Source of the DNA: Thalassia testudinum
Taxonomy: Eukaryota; Streptophyta; Magnoliopsida; Alismatales; Hydrocharitaceae
Direction of reading: 5' to 3'
Assembly: GCA_037157565.1 (NCBI GenBank)
Contig: JAZHRO010000019.1
Span: 62,990,501-63,054,500, forward strand
Length of the DNA stretch: 64,000 nt
Made by a program: the position numbers and the translations under genes. The notes beneath the pieces were generated by a model. That model searched no databases. It had not been told where the DNA came from and was given only the letters and a program-made list of their open reading frames with translations. Shown piece by piece: positions 35,041 through 46,393 of the stretch (positions within the stretch are counted from its first letter, which is position 1; each line of letters opens with the position of its first letter).

Positions 35041-36309
35041 CTATCTAACGACCTCAACAAGGTGTCCTATCTGCGATTTCATCTCATGTATAGCCTTTTC
35101 ATGAGATTGGATGATGGCACTTTGACTTTCTTGCATAGTTCTCAACATTGCCTTCAATTCATCCATCTTAGAGGTCTTAGGTTGGTTCATTTGATGATTT
35201 TGAAAGGATTGTGATTTACAATTCCCTGAATTTGAGACATTTCCTTGTCTCCATGAAAAGTTTAGGTGGTTCCTCCATCCCTTATTATAAGTGTTGGAAA
35301 AAGGGTCATTACGAGGTATAAGATAGAACCCTTGAGCGGCATTTAGATCCACCTGTACAAGCTCAGGGAATTGGGAGGCCAAGTGGCAATCCACAGTGGT
35401 GTGTGTATTGCCTTGGCAAATGGAGCATTCAGAAGCTTGGAATGTGGAGGTGTTAGATACGAATTGGCCCGGGCTCGACATAAGCCTTTCCATGTTTTAA
35501 TTCAACAATTGAATCTGATAGGCTAAATTCTGGGTGTCCCTTACCTCATTTGCCTCCAACTTTCTTTGCATGAGAGTGGGTTTTCTATCCATGTAGGCAG
35601 AATTCAAGTGAATAGAATTCTCACTCAAAGTGTCAAAAAGGTTCCAAGCTTCATCCTCAGTCTTAGATAAAAAGGTTCTTGCACAGGCACCATCCACAGT
35701 CTGCCTGTGCGAATCATTAAGTCTGGTGTAGAACCTTTCAACCAATTGCCACTTAGGCACCTGGTGATGTGGGAAAAGTCTCAACAGGTCATTAAAGCGC
35801 TCCCATGCATCATGGAAAGCTTCCCCATTCTTTTGAACAAAACTCATAATTTCCCTCCTAAGGTGATTTGTTTTGCTCATGGGGAAGTACTTCTTCAAAA
35901 ACTCCTTCTTCAAGGCATCCCAAGTGTTAATATCATCAAGGGTATGATACCAATACTTGGCTTTGTCCTTGAGGGAGAAAGGAAAGAGGGTCCACATTTG
36001 AGCATCATCAGTAATGCCCTACAGCTTCACCATGGAATAGACCTTGGTGAATTCCTCTATATGCCTGTAAGGGACTTCCCTAGCAGTACCATAAAAGGAG
36101 GGCAGCAAGGATATGGTACTACTTTTGATCTCATAAGGATTGTCCCCTCTAGGTCTACGTAGTGCAGGGCCAGCTTGATTGGTTGAAATGAAATATTCCT
36201 TAAGGCTCCTTTGACCAGCCATTTCTTCCTTTGGGAGGTTTCTTCTTAAGATTCTTTCAGGTTCAGGATCAAACACAAGTTGTCTCCTAAGAGATCGCCT
36301 ACCAAACAT
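35041..36309 (-). pseudogene. Element D gag
   Basis: N-terminal part 36309-36019 (RRSLRRQLVFDPEPERIL), a TAG at the end of VYSMVKL where the frame continues as GITDDAQMWTL, and then the Retrotrans_gag capsid domain (FPFSLKDKAKYWYHTLDDIN, FLKKYFPMSKTNHLRREI, about 35750-35990). A further stop separates it from the nucleocapsid segment with zinc knuckle CSICQGNTHTTVDC (about 35380-35425). Gag would form the particle core in the cytoplasm. Here it is inactivated by stops. Confidence 0.85.
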
Positions 36310-37423
36310 GCACTACAAACACAATTCAAAAGGACTTGTTCGGTCTTTACAAATTTAGGCTTTTGATTTTAGTTCAAATTGTAGGTGACAAAGCAAGTTG
36401 CCCAATAAATTATGTGCCTATTATCAACCTTCAAAATGCCTAAAAAGACCTAGTTGGAGTTTAGCTGTTCTTCCTTAAATCTCAAATGGTAGAGCAACTC
36501 CAAAGACGGAAGATCGAGGGATGAAAGTAGGCCTAAGCCTTCCTTTGAAGCTATGCTTTCGCGGTGCTTCTTAACTACCCCCAAAAATCCATGATAGGGT
36601 ATCCCCCTCTTTGGATTTACAAAACCTTTGATCTCAAGTTCCAAACACTTCAGAACCCAACGGTAGGAGGGCTCTTGTCCTAGTAGTTCCAAGACCTAGG
36701 AGTGTCTAAATGTGTGCCGTGGTGCAAGAGATATAAGTGTGCATACACCGCAAAAGATTTTGAATTTTAAATCGCACGCCAAGTTTGAAAATCAAGTCAT
36801 TGATTTTTAAATGTCTCTCCTTTAATTAGTCCTTTTTCAAAAATTAAATGTGACCACTTTATTAGATTGCTTCAAGATAGATTATGTGGTCTAAAAATTA
36901 ATCCAAATGCATTTGCATGACAGGTAGAAATGCAAAGTTAGAAGTGCATACCTGATTCCAGCATTCTTCATGCAATATGCAAGACAAGAAGTTAGATTTA
37001 GATGCTGCTCATTCAATCCTAAATGATTCAACCTAAGGGCAGGCAGCTTCTAGGAGGTAGCTTGTTTTTTTTTTTTTCTAGCTACTTATGCACAAACAAA
37101 TTAAGGATAAGCAACCCACAAAATAAGTTAAAAACCTACATCTAAAGAAAAGGGAACAGGCTCCCGAAAATGAACCCCAATTACTACAAGGGCGAGAAAA
37201 CAGGAATAAAACTTGTGACAAAGGAGAATCCCCTATGGAAGCGGGATCCAGGTATCCTGCATCTTCCCTGCGTGTAGGCGTCGCTCAAGGTCAACGTCGT
37301 CTCCCAGATGCGCATGTTACCTCCACAGATTCCTCGCACAGAAAAGATAACAAATGGTTAGATCATTATGCAACGAGAAGTAATCAAAAATAAAAATCAG
37401 GTGAAATTATTGCGGCAGTTGCC
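36310..37423 (-). other. 5' leader of element D
   Basis: Non-coding leader between PBS and gag. A minus-strand open frame at 36450-36692 (80 codons) has no recognisable motif. A T-run lies at 37064-37077. Nothing else is identified. Confidence 0.5.
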
Positions 37424-37441
37424 TCCTCGGCAACGGCACCA
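37424..37441 (-). other. Primer-binding site (tRNA-Asp type) of element D
   Basis: The minus strand reads TGGTGCCGTTGCCGAGGA, two transitions away from the PBS of element B (TGGCGCCGTTGCCGGGGA), which is usual for Athila/Tat elements. Two bases separate it from the 5' LTR. Confidence 0.85.
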
Positions 37442-37443
37442 TT

Positions 37444-38760
37444 TGGTAAGACGGTTTTCGCTTTCGAATAATATGATTAAGATGATTTGTCATTTTAGTA
37501 TTAAAGTGGTGGAAAATCGCTTAACAAAATAATTAAAATAAAAATTAAACCACTCACAGAAGAGTGGGCCATGTCTACAAGGAGACAATGATGCAATAAA
37601 TTCACAAATATTTTTCTCTTGTATTCGTTCAATCGAGTGCAAAATCCATAGTCAAATTTGACATGAAATACGATGAAAAGAAGACACACAATAACTCAAG
37701 AATGTAAAGTTATATGCGTAATTTTTCCTCACTAAAATATTCAATAAATATGTGATCAATCTCTGTAATTTCCAATTGCATATGTATTAGAGAGAAATTG
37801 TGTACATCTTAATCCAAAACCAATGTCAAAAGATGTAAAGAACAAAAGCCAAGCAATTATGAGAAAGCATGAGCTTGAAGTTGCAATTTCACTCAATATA
37901 TCAAATATTAAAATAAAAAATGAGAGTTTGGTAATGGCACTCAAATGTAAATATTAATTAACCCAAAAATAGAGGATTTGCTTCCTTTGTGCGTGCGCGA
38001 AGAGGAGGCGATGGCGGGTCATGGGAAGCTCGGAGGAGGATAAGCGCGACGAGAGCTTTCCAATTGTGGTGGTGGCACTCCGAACGACCGTCGGTGGTCG
38101 CTGGCCAGAGTGGAAGAAGCCGTCGGCGGTAAGGCCCTCCGACCGGCGGTGGGGAGCTGGTGGGGCGTGCAGCAGCTGGGAGCTGCGCATGGAAGGGAAG
38201 ATGAAGCACAGTGATGCAGGGACTCTTGATTGGCGGTGTGGGCTGTCACACCACACGCCCATGGTGGTGGAGTCGCACTGCTGCAGTTGAGGCTGGTGGT
38301 GAGGAGCAGATGAGAAACGTGGTTCTTTGCACAGTGAGGAAAGGGGTGGTGGCCTCCTTTGAACGGTAGCCATTCTTCCTCCTTTATAGTCGTCTGCATG
38401 GATTTGAATGGAGAGGCAGGAGCAGATCCACATTCTCCACTCATCCTTGAGTGCAGGTTTTAGTGCAACAGCTGGTGGCGTTGGAGCGGCGAATTCCTGT
38501 AGAGAAAAGAAAATGAATAATAATAAAAAGATTGGTTAATTATGTTCAAACCCTCAATAAAATGTTAATGCATATAATGTAACCTAAAGACTAATGCATG
38601 TTATTCTAATGCATGCTAAATAATTTATATATGTAATGCATACAAGCTAATATATATAAGCTAACTTATTTATATCTTAATACATGCTATGTATACACTA
38701 ATATCAATCTAATTCCTAGGCACTTAAGTAACTAAATACCCCACAAATATGGGCTCATCA
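37444..38760 (-). repeat. 5' LTR of element D (right copy, short form)
   Basis: 1317 bp. It matches the left LTR end to end except for loss of about 490 bp at about 38145 (junction gaccggc/ggtggggagc). Many single-base differences show age. Confidence 0.9.
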
Positions 38761-38765
38761 CCTAA

Positions 38766-40124
38766 CAACCTTATTGAATTTGTACTTAGCTTATTCCTCA
38801 GATTCTTAGAAGAATACCGACAACTTTTACAGTCGAACTTGTCCTTAAACATTGTTGTTCACCATCTATGCTCAACTGGCTATGGTGTCCCAAATAACAG
38901 AACTTGTTACTTTTAAGTAGTTGAAGATGCTAAGTGTCATCCATACATACTGGACAAGCAAACTTTCCTTTGTACTCCATCCCGACAAATTTGCATATGC
39001 GAGAAAGTCATTAATGGTCCACAATAATGCAGCATGCATATCAAAGAATTCTTTTATGTGTGCATCATATGTACGAATGCCGTTACACCACAACAGTTTC
39101 AATTCATCTATCAATGGTTGAAGATAAACGTCAATTACATTTCCTGGCTGCTTTGGACAGGGGATGAGGAGGTTCAACATCATAAACGACGATCGCATAT
39201 AAAGCCACGCAGGTAAGTTGTAAGTTACCATTACAACTGGCCAAATTGAATAGGATGAGTATATGTTCTTGAAAAGATTAAACCCATCGCTTGCAAGACC
39301 CGATTTGACATTCCTTGCATCCTCTGCAAATGCTAAATGAGTCTGTCAAATATTTTGCACTCTTCTGAGTCAACAAGAAGATGAATGCGTCCATCTCATA
39401 ACATATTATCCTTATGCCATGTAATCAAATTTGCAGTTCTATTTGAAATAAAAAGGTGTTGAAGCCTAGGAATCAATGAAAAATAATGTAGAACCTTCTC
39501 TGGCTATTTTTTGGCCCTTGTTTTTAGTGGATTTTCCAATTTAAATCTCTCAACACCACATTGTGGACAACTACTGAACTTTGCATATTTATTTCTATAT
39601 AACACACAATCATTTGGACAAGCATCAATTTGCTCGCAATTTAAACCAAGTCCATGAATCTGTTTCTTTGCTTCATACCATATCTTTGGATAACCTTTCA
39701 AATCATTTAAAAGCTCTCCAATGAATTCAAGCACCTCGGACATCAATTTAGAGGTCTCTCTATTCATAATCTTCATTTGAAATAACTTCAAAAGAAATGA
39801 CAACTTAAAAATTGACATGATACCGAGAGTAATAGGTTCGTCCGTTGCCCTAATAGCATCATAAAACTAATTATAAGTTTCCCCACTAATTGGATCTTCA
39901 ACTTCTGCTCTCATCTCATCAAGCATTTCATCGATGTCATCAGCTTTAATGTCAATAGCTTTCTCATCGAAATCTATTGGAGATCATCTATCTTCCTCTA
40001 TCTGATCCTCTCCATGAGTAATCCAATTAGTATAATACGCCACCAACCGTTGCAAATCAAGTGCTCGTATACAGTGTTCCTATCATGTGAATATCCATTC
40101 AAGCACCTCCTACAAGGGTAAAAT
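38766..40124 (-). pseudogene. CACTA TNP2 transposase, N-terminal part
   Basis: Minus-strand pieces in order: a Transpos_assoc-like zinc-binding start FYPCRRCLNGY, DRNTVYEHLICNG (about 40050-40124), YDAIRATDEPITLGIMSIFK (about 39800-39870), WYEAKKQIHGLGLNCEQIDA and the CPNDCVLYRNKYAKFSSCPQ cysteine motif (about 39560-39680). The catalytic core then shows NLPAWLYMRSSFMMLNLLIP, PKQPGNVIDVYLQPLIDELK and LLWTINDFLAYANLSGWSTK (about 39010-39230). These match plant TNP2 (Transposase_21) domain order, the enzyme that excises and reinserts CACTA elements. Stops and frameshifts make it non-functional, and element D interrupts it at 38760. Confidence 0.85.
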
Positions 40125-41613
40125 TGTAGTATCTAATATATGGAATATGGCTATGCGTACAAATACTTAAACACGATATTAGTATTAACAATAAAGATTT
40201 GCACAATCAATTCAAACCACAAAGGACACAAAATGTATAGTGGTTCCCCACTCACTTGGGTACTCCACAACCTAAGCCTCCCAGCTTAAGATTTTTAACC
40301 CAATTCCCTCAACCCCGAGAAAATCAGTATACTCACCAAGGTAATTAACGGGTTACCTCAACCCAAGTACAAAAATGGAATTGTTACAATCCAACGAGCA
40401 AATGCTCAAGAACAAATGAAAGAACAGGTGTAAGATAAAAACAAATCTTACAACGAAAACCTAAGCCTCTCAACAAATGTAAATATAATGTTACTGATTT
40501 GAGAGCCTAGTGAAGATGTGAATGCATGAAAGAAAATCACGTCAACGCATTTGTAAAAGAATGGAAAGATTGAGAGCATTAAACTCTATTCTTCTCTTGA
40601 ATATGTGGTGAATATATGAGATATAGAGCTCTAGAATTTATCTTATCTTTCTTGTATCTCTTGTGTGCAAACAAAGAATCCAAGACTCATTTTATAGAGT
40701 TTAGGACCTCAGGTAGTCGTCAAATAGATGTTGGGATTTAATTCCCAATGTTCACATTTAAATAATTAATATTCCAACCATTCTGTTTTGGGCCAACGGC
40801 TAGCTGGTACAGGTACTAAAGTACCTGTATCGGTACTAGCAGCTCACTGCCGCCAGTACATGAGTCCTGGTACCAGTACTCATCATAGGTATCGGTACTT
40901 GTGACTTCCAAGTTTGGAATTCCATGGACACAGTAACCTACCTGTACCGATACTTGTAACGTTCAGGCCAGAAATAAGGCTTCAACCTGTGGCCAACATG
41001 TACCGATACTCATGGTTGGTACTGGTACTTGTTCACAGTTTAAGACAAATTCTCAAACATGTGCCTTGCAAATACCAGTACTGATGAACAGTACCAGTAC
41101 TTGCTTACAAGTACTTGTTTTAAGTGTTTTAATCCATTACGTACTTTGAAAAAGTCATAATATGAATCCTAGTTTTATCTCTAGTTAATTTTTACGATCT
41201 AAGTTATATTCCATTAATAAGAGGCATACAATCTATGAATATAAAATCTAATCTAAAAAACAAAAGAACGAAGATAATCTTCTCCTCCACGACTCTTCCT
41301 TGTCATCTTACCTCCTCCATGACATAATCTTTTTCTTCTCACCATCATGCCTCCATCATTTCCTGTTTGCCTTGCTCCTTCACCTAAATCTGAAAAATGC
41401 TTAATGGCAAACATTAATCCATAATAATTTTGTTAACACCAAAACAAAATGTGCAACAAGGTTCCAACAAAAAATCTTATCGAACTTGTCTCCTCGTCTA
41501 AATGATTTCCTATCATCATGAAATGCCCAATCAAGGAACTCTCACTTCATTCTTGTATCAAGAGTAATCCGAGTTCCTCAAACTAATCCATGACTTATCC
41601 ATGATAATATACA
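40125..41613. mobile_element. Candidate solo LTR with GTAC-rich repeats inside TNP2
   Basis: TNP2 similarity stops sharply at 40124. The block from TGTAGTATC to ATATACA is flanked by AAAAT (40120-40124 and 41614-41618), which could be a TSD, and contains no coding sequence. At 40800-41125 it has at least eight short blocks of the form GTACC-N-GTACT/GTACCGATACT. Reasons for doubt: the duplication is AT-rich and may be chance, and an intron with acceptor next to FYPC could also explain the break. Confidence 0.35.
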
Positions 41614-43710
41614 AAAATGAAATAAAACCACCCAATAATTATAATTAATCTGATTTCATAACAGTGTTTGTATTTTGATTAAGATTTTCACTTAATAACC
41701 CATCCTTGAAGATTTGATCGCAACAGTACTTGTTACATGTAACCGGTGTCTGGAGAAATTTCGGTGGCATCTCCTCGCACTTGTCCGGTATACCCCCCAA
41801 GACTAACCTTAACTACATTCCCACTAACTCCCATTTAAGGGTGCATTAGGAACGTAGATAAGATCAGTTGGTATACCAGAGAAGAGCGAAAAGATACTAC
41901 TGAAATTCCTATAGACATCGGTTCCATGTAACAACCCTATGTTGTGATCAAATTTTCAAGGACCCCCCTTTGTTCATAACTTCTCTGAACAAAAGATGAT
42001 GACTCTTATGGCATGTTATAAAGACAAAGCTTTGTGAATGTGAGGTATACAAACACTTTGCATTGTCCATATAACATAATCATAAGTGTCGACAGGCAAG
42101 TATTTTGACCTGATTATTCCTTCCCAAAACCTGTAACCTAGGGGTTAGAATACCTATTGTTTGGCCTCAAGTGCATCTAGATTTATGTAAGTCTGTGCAT
42201 CTATGAATTCATTAAAATAATAAAATTTACAATAAAAATAAATAATTATATACAAAATAAAAATAGATTCTTCCTCTCTTTCCCTCCTCTCCCTTCTCTC
42301 CTATCTCCCTATCTTACTACTTCCTTTGTACTCTCTTTCTCTCTTCTCCCTATCCTTTCTCTCATCCTTTCCTTCCTTTATATTCTTCTTTATGCATCTC
42401 TCTCCCTCTTCTTCATCTCCTATCTATTTATTTATCATCTTTTTCCTCTCTTCACCCTATCCTTCTTCTCCTCCTTCCCTTCATTAATTCATATTCTTCT
42501 TTATTCATCTCTTTCCCTCCTCTTCCTCTCCTACTCCATTTCATTTCACTTTCCCTCTCTTCTCTTATTGCTTCTTCCAAACTTCTTAAATTCATAAAAA
42601 TTTTCACAGAAGAAATACAATTAAATAAACATTCAAAAACAAGCATCAAATGGGCACACCCTACATTCATAAAAACATTCAAACATCATGATATCAAGTG
42701 AGTACACCCCACATTCTAAACCTAAGGGGCACACCCCACTTTCTAAACCTAATTAAGTGGGCACACCCCACATTCATTCACAAATTAAATAACTTAATTT
42801 GATATACCTTATGAAGCGTGTGAATCGAAGAGAGGTGTCCGATGATTGACGTGAGATACCTGGATCAAATTATAAAATTTTATAAGCAAAATTTTAAAAA
42901 AAAATTACATAAATTTAATTAACAATGTTGGGAGGGGGAGGTAATGCCAAGGGGATGGGGGAGAAGGGGAGGATGTTGGCTAGTTGGTGCATGGCAAGGG
43001 GAGAGGGGGGGTTCGACTGGGAGGAGGAGGGGGTGTGGGGGTTGGCTAGAGGAGGAGGGGCTGGAGGTGGCAAGGGGAGGAGGAGGAGGACTGACTGCCA
43101 GTGGAGGTGTCAGGGGGAGGGGGGGGGGAGGGGGGCTCGGCTGGGAGGAGGAGGTGGGAGGGGGCAGTCACGGCTGGGAGGAGATGGCGAGGAGGAGGAC
43201 TAACTGCAGAGCAATCGGTGGAGGTGGGAGGGCCGGTCGCACAGCTGGGAGGAGATGGCAGGGGGAGGAGGAGGAGCACGGAGAGGGCAACTGGCAGAGG
43301 TGGGAGGGGCCAGATGGGAAGGGGAGATGGCATGGCCGATGTCAAGTTGTGAGGAGGAGGGCGGTAGCTTCGCCTTGTGCAGGAGGATGACGAGGGGAGG
43401 GGCCTGGAGGAGGTCAGAGGAGGATGAGGAGGATTTCAACGGCCATGAGAGGAGAGTCATGCTTAACGAGGATGAGGCAGATGTGCGGTCGGTGGTCGTT
43501 GTCGGGCTCGGGGAAGAGGAATGAATGAAAGGGGTAGGGTTCTGCGGGATCGCGCAAAGTGGTGCTAATATTGGACCATAAATGACAGTTCTATAAAAAA
43601 TCGTCGTCTCAACTCGGGTTAGAGCACGACCTTTTTGCACTCAAGGGGAATTTTTGGGGACGACATACACAATGGTTTTCAATGAAAATCGTCATGTATG
43701 TCAATGCGGT
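41614..43710 (-). other. CACTA 5' region: low-complexity tracts and subterminal repeats
   Basis: No gene is supported. It holds a pyrimidine-rich tract (42268-42560), four diverged copies of ggGCACACCCCACATTC (42651-42776), a G-rich tract (42925-43400, with long G runs at about 43110-43135), and subterminal sequence with CGTCGTCTC (43600) and tcaatgaaaatcgtc (43679). GC-rich 5' leaders are usual in CACTA elements. The open frames over the G-rich tract are low-complexity shadows. Confidence 0.6.
42651..42776 (+). repeat. Four diverged copies of an 18-bp GCACACCCCAC unit
   Basis: Copies at 42651, 42699, 42726 and 42758 share GCACACCCYACATTC or a one- to three-base variant. Spacing is irregular (27-48 bp), so this is not a CRISPR-like array. 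Confidence 0.65.
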
Positions 43711-46393
43711 TGTTTAAGCGATAAATCAGTGTTTTAAAATTGCTTCATTATAATATAGCCAAAATAGAACTCAAACAAATAAATTTATTACTCGAATGAA
43801 AGTTCGAGGTCGAACACGAGGAGCAATATGGAAATTTAAAACTCAAGATCACAATTTCAATCAAAGATATAAGAGATTGCAATAACAATAATGTCAAGTA
43901 TCAATGTGCAAAAAGAATGGAGTAAAATGGTGATTTGAATCACCAATTACTCCTCACAGTAATAGCAACTAAATCAACAGTATCAATCAAGGAAATAAAG
44001 CCTCAAATGTATGCAATCAGATGGTCTAGGCATGTATCAGATGGCTTAAACAACCAGTTGCTACAGTGCTTCCAAGGGACTCAAGGGTCTCTTCGTTCTC
44101 TCTTCTCTGCTTCTGTCTCAGCTGCTATCCTTCTCTTCTCCATTCTTCTTCTTCAGAACTCTTTCTTTCTTCTTTGCCTTTCTGCGACTCAAGCTTCCTC
44201 TCTTCTTCTTCCTTCTTCACCTGTCCTGACTGTCCTCCTCCTCCTTTCTTTCTACTATCTAGGTCTTCTGATGCATAGGGGGAGACTTAACCCCCTATCC
44301 CCGTGCACTCTCTCTTTCCTTCTCTCTCTGGGATCCGCTCTCCCAGAGCCTTTCACAATAATAGGTAATCGGGTATTCGGGTTCAAGCGCGTACCCAAGT
44401 CCAGGCTCACCGGCAGTGGGTGGTGAGCGAGGAGTGACGGCTTAAGCAAGTCGGGTGAGTGAGGTTAATGGGACCTCACCTCGTGTTCTAAGGCAATAAG
44501 CCCAGAACACAAAAATAACTTATGCTGGCATAGGTGCTTCTTAGCTTTCGAGGTGAGACTAATCCTGCCTCCCTTCTTCTACGTATGCTACACTGCAGCT
44601 TCTTCGTGTGATTGCGGTCAAACGCTCAGTCAAAGAGCTAAATTGGCTCCTTGGTTACGCTCCTGGGTAGGTTCCACTGTGCTTGGGGTTTTGTCTAGGG
44701 CCTGCAGATGCTGGAGAGAGCTTCGAGCTTTGCTCAAAGCTTCGTTAATGGCAAACGAGGCAGTGAAGATTTGAAAACAAAAATACAACCTTGTGGCCAA
44801 GTTAAATAGGCTCAAGAGCTTCACAGGGATGCGGTGAGGGTGTAGGTGGCGGTGGCAAGTTGCAAAAGTGGTCGTAGGCGGCTAGCGAAGGCGTAAGTGA
44901 AGGTTTGGAGGTGGGTTTTTTAGAAAATGGTTTGGAGGCGTAATAGAGTGAAATAGGATGGGGGTTTTGAAGAGGGTGGTGTGGCGAAGGTCATGAGGTG
45001 GTTGGCAAGGCATTTAGAGTAGTGGGATGGGCGGGGAGCCTCGCTGGAGGTTTGGTCAGAGCGGAGGAAGGAGAATGAAGTTAGTGTGATACAGCGGTCG
45101 AAATGAAGTGCGGTTGGTGTGTAAAGGAAGTAGAGGAGCTAAGGAACTTATATAGGTGATTGGCAGACGAAGAAGGGTAGAAGCAACATCGGTTGCGATA
45201 TGGCTGATGCCGGAGATGAAGGTGACTTCGGTGAGAAGGAAACGGCGAGGAAGACGAAGGGAAAGATGCCCATTGGTATGGTGTGACGAGGAGAATGACG
45301 AGGAAGATGAATCCGCCGCTGGTATTGCAGATGGACGACAAAGGAGGTTGGGGGGGATCGCCAGAGCTCGAGGAGCCTTTCGACCAGGTTAGGAGGGAGG
45401 AATTTAGGGTAAATCCAATCAAAATCAAGCTTGGGGAGAACGGTTTAATCTGAAGGTCTTTTTATAGGCCTTTAGAGGGAGTTTTGGGCTTGGAAAGCTA
45501 CGCCGGAGTTGGGAATTTTTTTGATACCCTAATCTCTCATGCATTCGCATGAGAGATTGGAAAGATTTTGGGGTGTAGGAATTGGCTCAAAAGGAAGGGA
45601 ATTCCTTGACAAACTTTCCTTTCAAATTTGAAAGAGATTCGTCAAGGAATCAAGGAGATCTTACCAATTTTAGGTCACCGGAGCTTGTAGGAATAGGATT
45701 AATGGTGGTAGGGACCTATTTGTAAAAATGATGACAAAGTTAGGGGTCATTTTGTAAATATTTTGAAAGTTAAGGGCATATATGTAATCAGACAGGACCA
45801 AGTTGCAAACTAGGTCAAGACAATCTCAACTTGGGTCCAAATTTTGGTACAAACCTAATTTGGATCTAAGAAATCTAATAGTAAGGTTGGATTTCACTTT
45901 TGACCACATTTGATTGGGTAATTTATGGAAGAACCAAATTAGGGCAAATATCTGTCTGAGATTCTGTTTTGGGCCAAAATGGGTTCTGATGGTCAATTTG
46001 AAGGTACTAAATCGTAGAGAATATTTTTCTATGAATTTTAGAAGGTTTAGGTGAATTTTATGCTAACCAGAACCTTAGTTACTTAAGTGGGTCTGCTTTT
46101 AGGATTTCAAAAGTCATTTAATTCTCAAAACACGCGAAAACTCTTTTTTGTCTGTTCTAATCCACTTGTTAGCCTTTTAAGGCCATTTGACCCTTAATTA
46201 ACCCTTGAGAAAACCCGTGGTTCTACTGCATTCATGATATGATGGTAAAATTACAATTTTAACCTTGGTTTCTTGACTTTCTCTCAGAATGATAGTGCAA
46301 TGAATTGTAATCCTCTGGTGGTTATGTAGGAGCATTTAATGACCTAGTCAGATCAAATTGAGCTAGTTATGGCTGATGATGGTGTTCCCATCA
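43711..46393 (-). repeat. 3' LTR of element C
   Basis: 2683 bp from TGTTTAAGCG to TTCCCATCA. On the minus strand it starts TGATGGGAACACCATCATCA, homologous to the starts of LTRs A2 and B. The length nearly equals A2 (2687 bp), and shared blocks (atggtgatttraatcaycaattaytcc near the left end, GGCCTATAAAA) show that A2 and C are sister families. Open frames at 43935-44426 and 45081-45428 are LTR sequence. Confidence 0.88.
45459..45466 (-). promoter_or_regulatory. Probable TATA box of LTR C
   Basis: The minus strand TATAAAAA is preceded by GGCC, 927 bp from the LTR start. The homologous boxes in A2 and B lie at about 942 and 925 bp. Confidence 0.5.

Larger units (their letters stand above)
27858..38760 (-). 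mobile_element. Athila/Tat-type Ty3 retrotransposon, element D
   Basis: Complete but decayed LTR retrotransposon with TSD CCTAA (27853-27857 and 38761-38765), LTR ends TG/CA, a tRNA-Asp PBS (37424-37441) next to the right LTR and a polypurine tract next to the left LTR. It reads on the minus strand: gag (36309-35041), protease, RT, RNase H and integrase (to about 31057), then a 1.4 kb 3' non-coding region. The LTRs are of unequal length (1806 left, 1317 right) and visibly diverged, so it is older than E and B. It interrupts the CACTA TNP2 gene. Many stops and frameshifts make it incapable of coding a polyprotein. Confidence 0.92.
13012..43710 (-). mobile_element. CACTA (En/Spm) DNA transposon, right end outside the window, with nested insertions
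   Basis: The left terminus is CACTACAGGGAAGAATAG, the CACTA-superfamily start, followed by subterminal repeats around CGTCGTCT/GACGACGG. Genes read on the minus strand: TNP2 transposase (40124 to 26144, interrupted) and TNPA-like (25510 to 13598, interrupted). At 43565-43705 the opposite subterminal zone has the same motif (aaaatcgtcgtctcaa versus aaaaccgtcgtctcat at the left). No CACTA terminus is found there because element C is inserted at 43710, so the real right end lies beyond 64000. Without its inserts (15515-25293, 27858-38765, probably 40125-41618) the visible CACTA is about 8.5 kb, a normal size. Multiple stops show it is not autonomous now. Confidence 0.85.

Noticed and set aside
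37424..37441. tRNA gene fragment
   Set aside because: The match is only the 18-nt primer-binding site next to an LTR. No cloverleaf is present. The same applies to 22568-22583 and 50753-50770.
42925..43390. Gly/Arg-rich open frames
   Set aside because: Low-complexity G-rich DNA in the CACTA 5' region. Frames exist in all phases and lack any motif.
43640..43710. Right terminus of the CACTA element
   Set aside because: The sequence resembles subterminal repeats but has no CCCTGTAGTG end. Element C begins at 43711, so the real end should lie beyond C.
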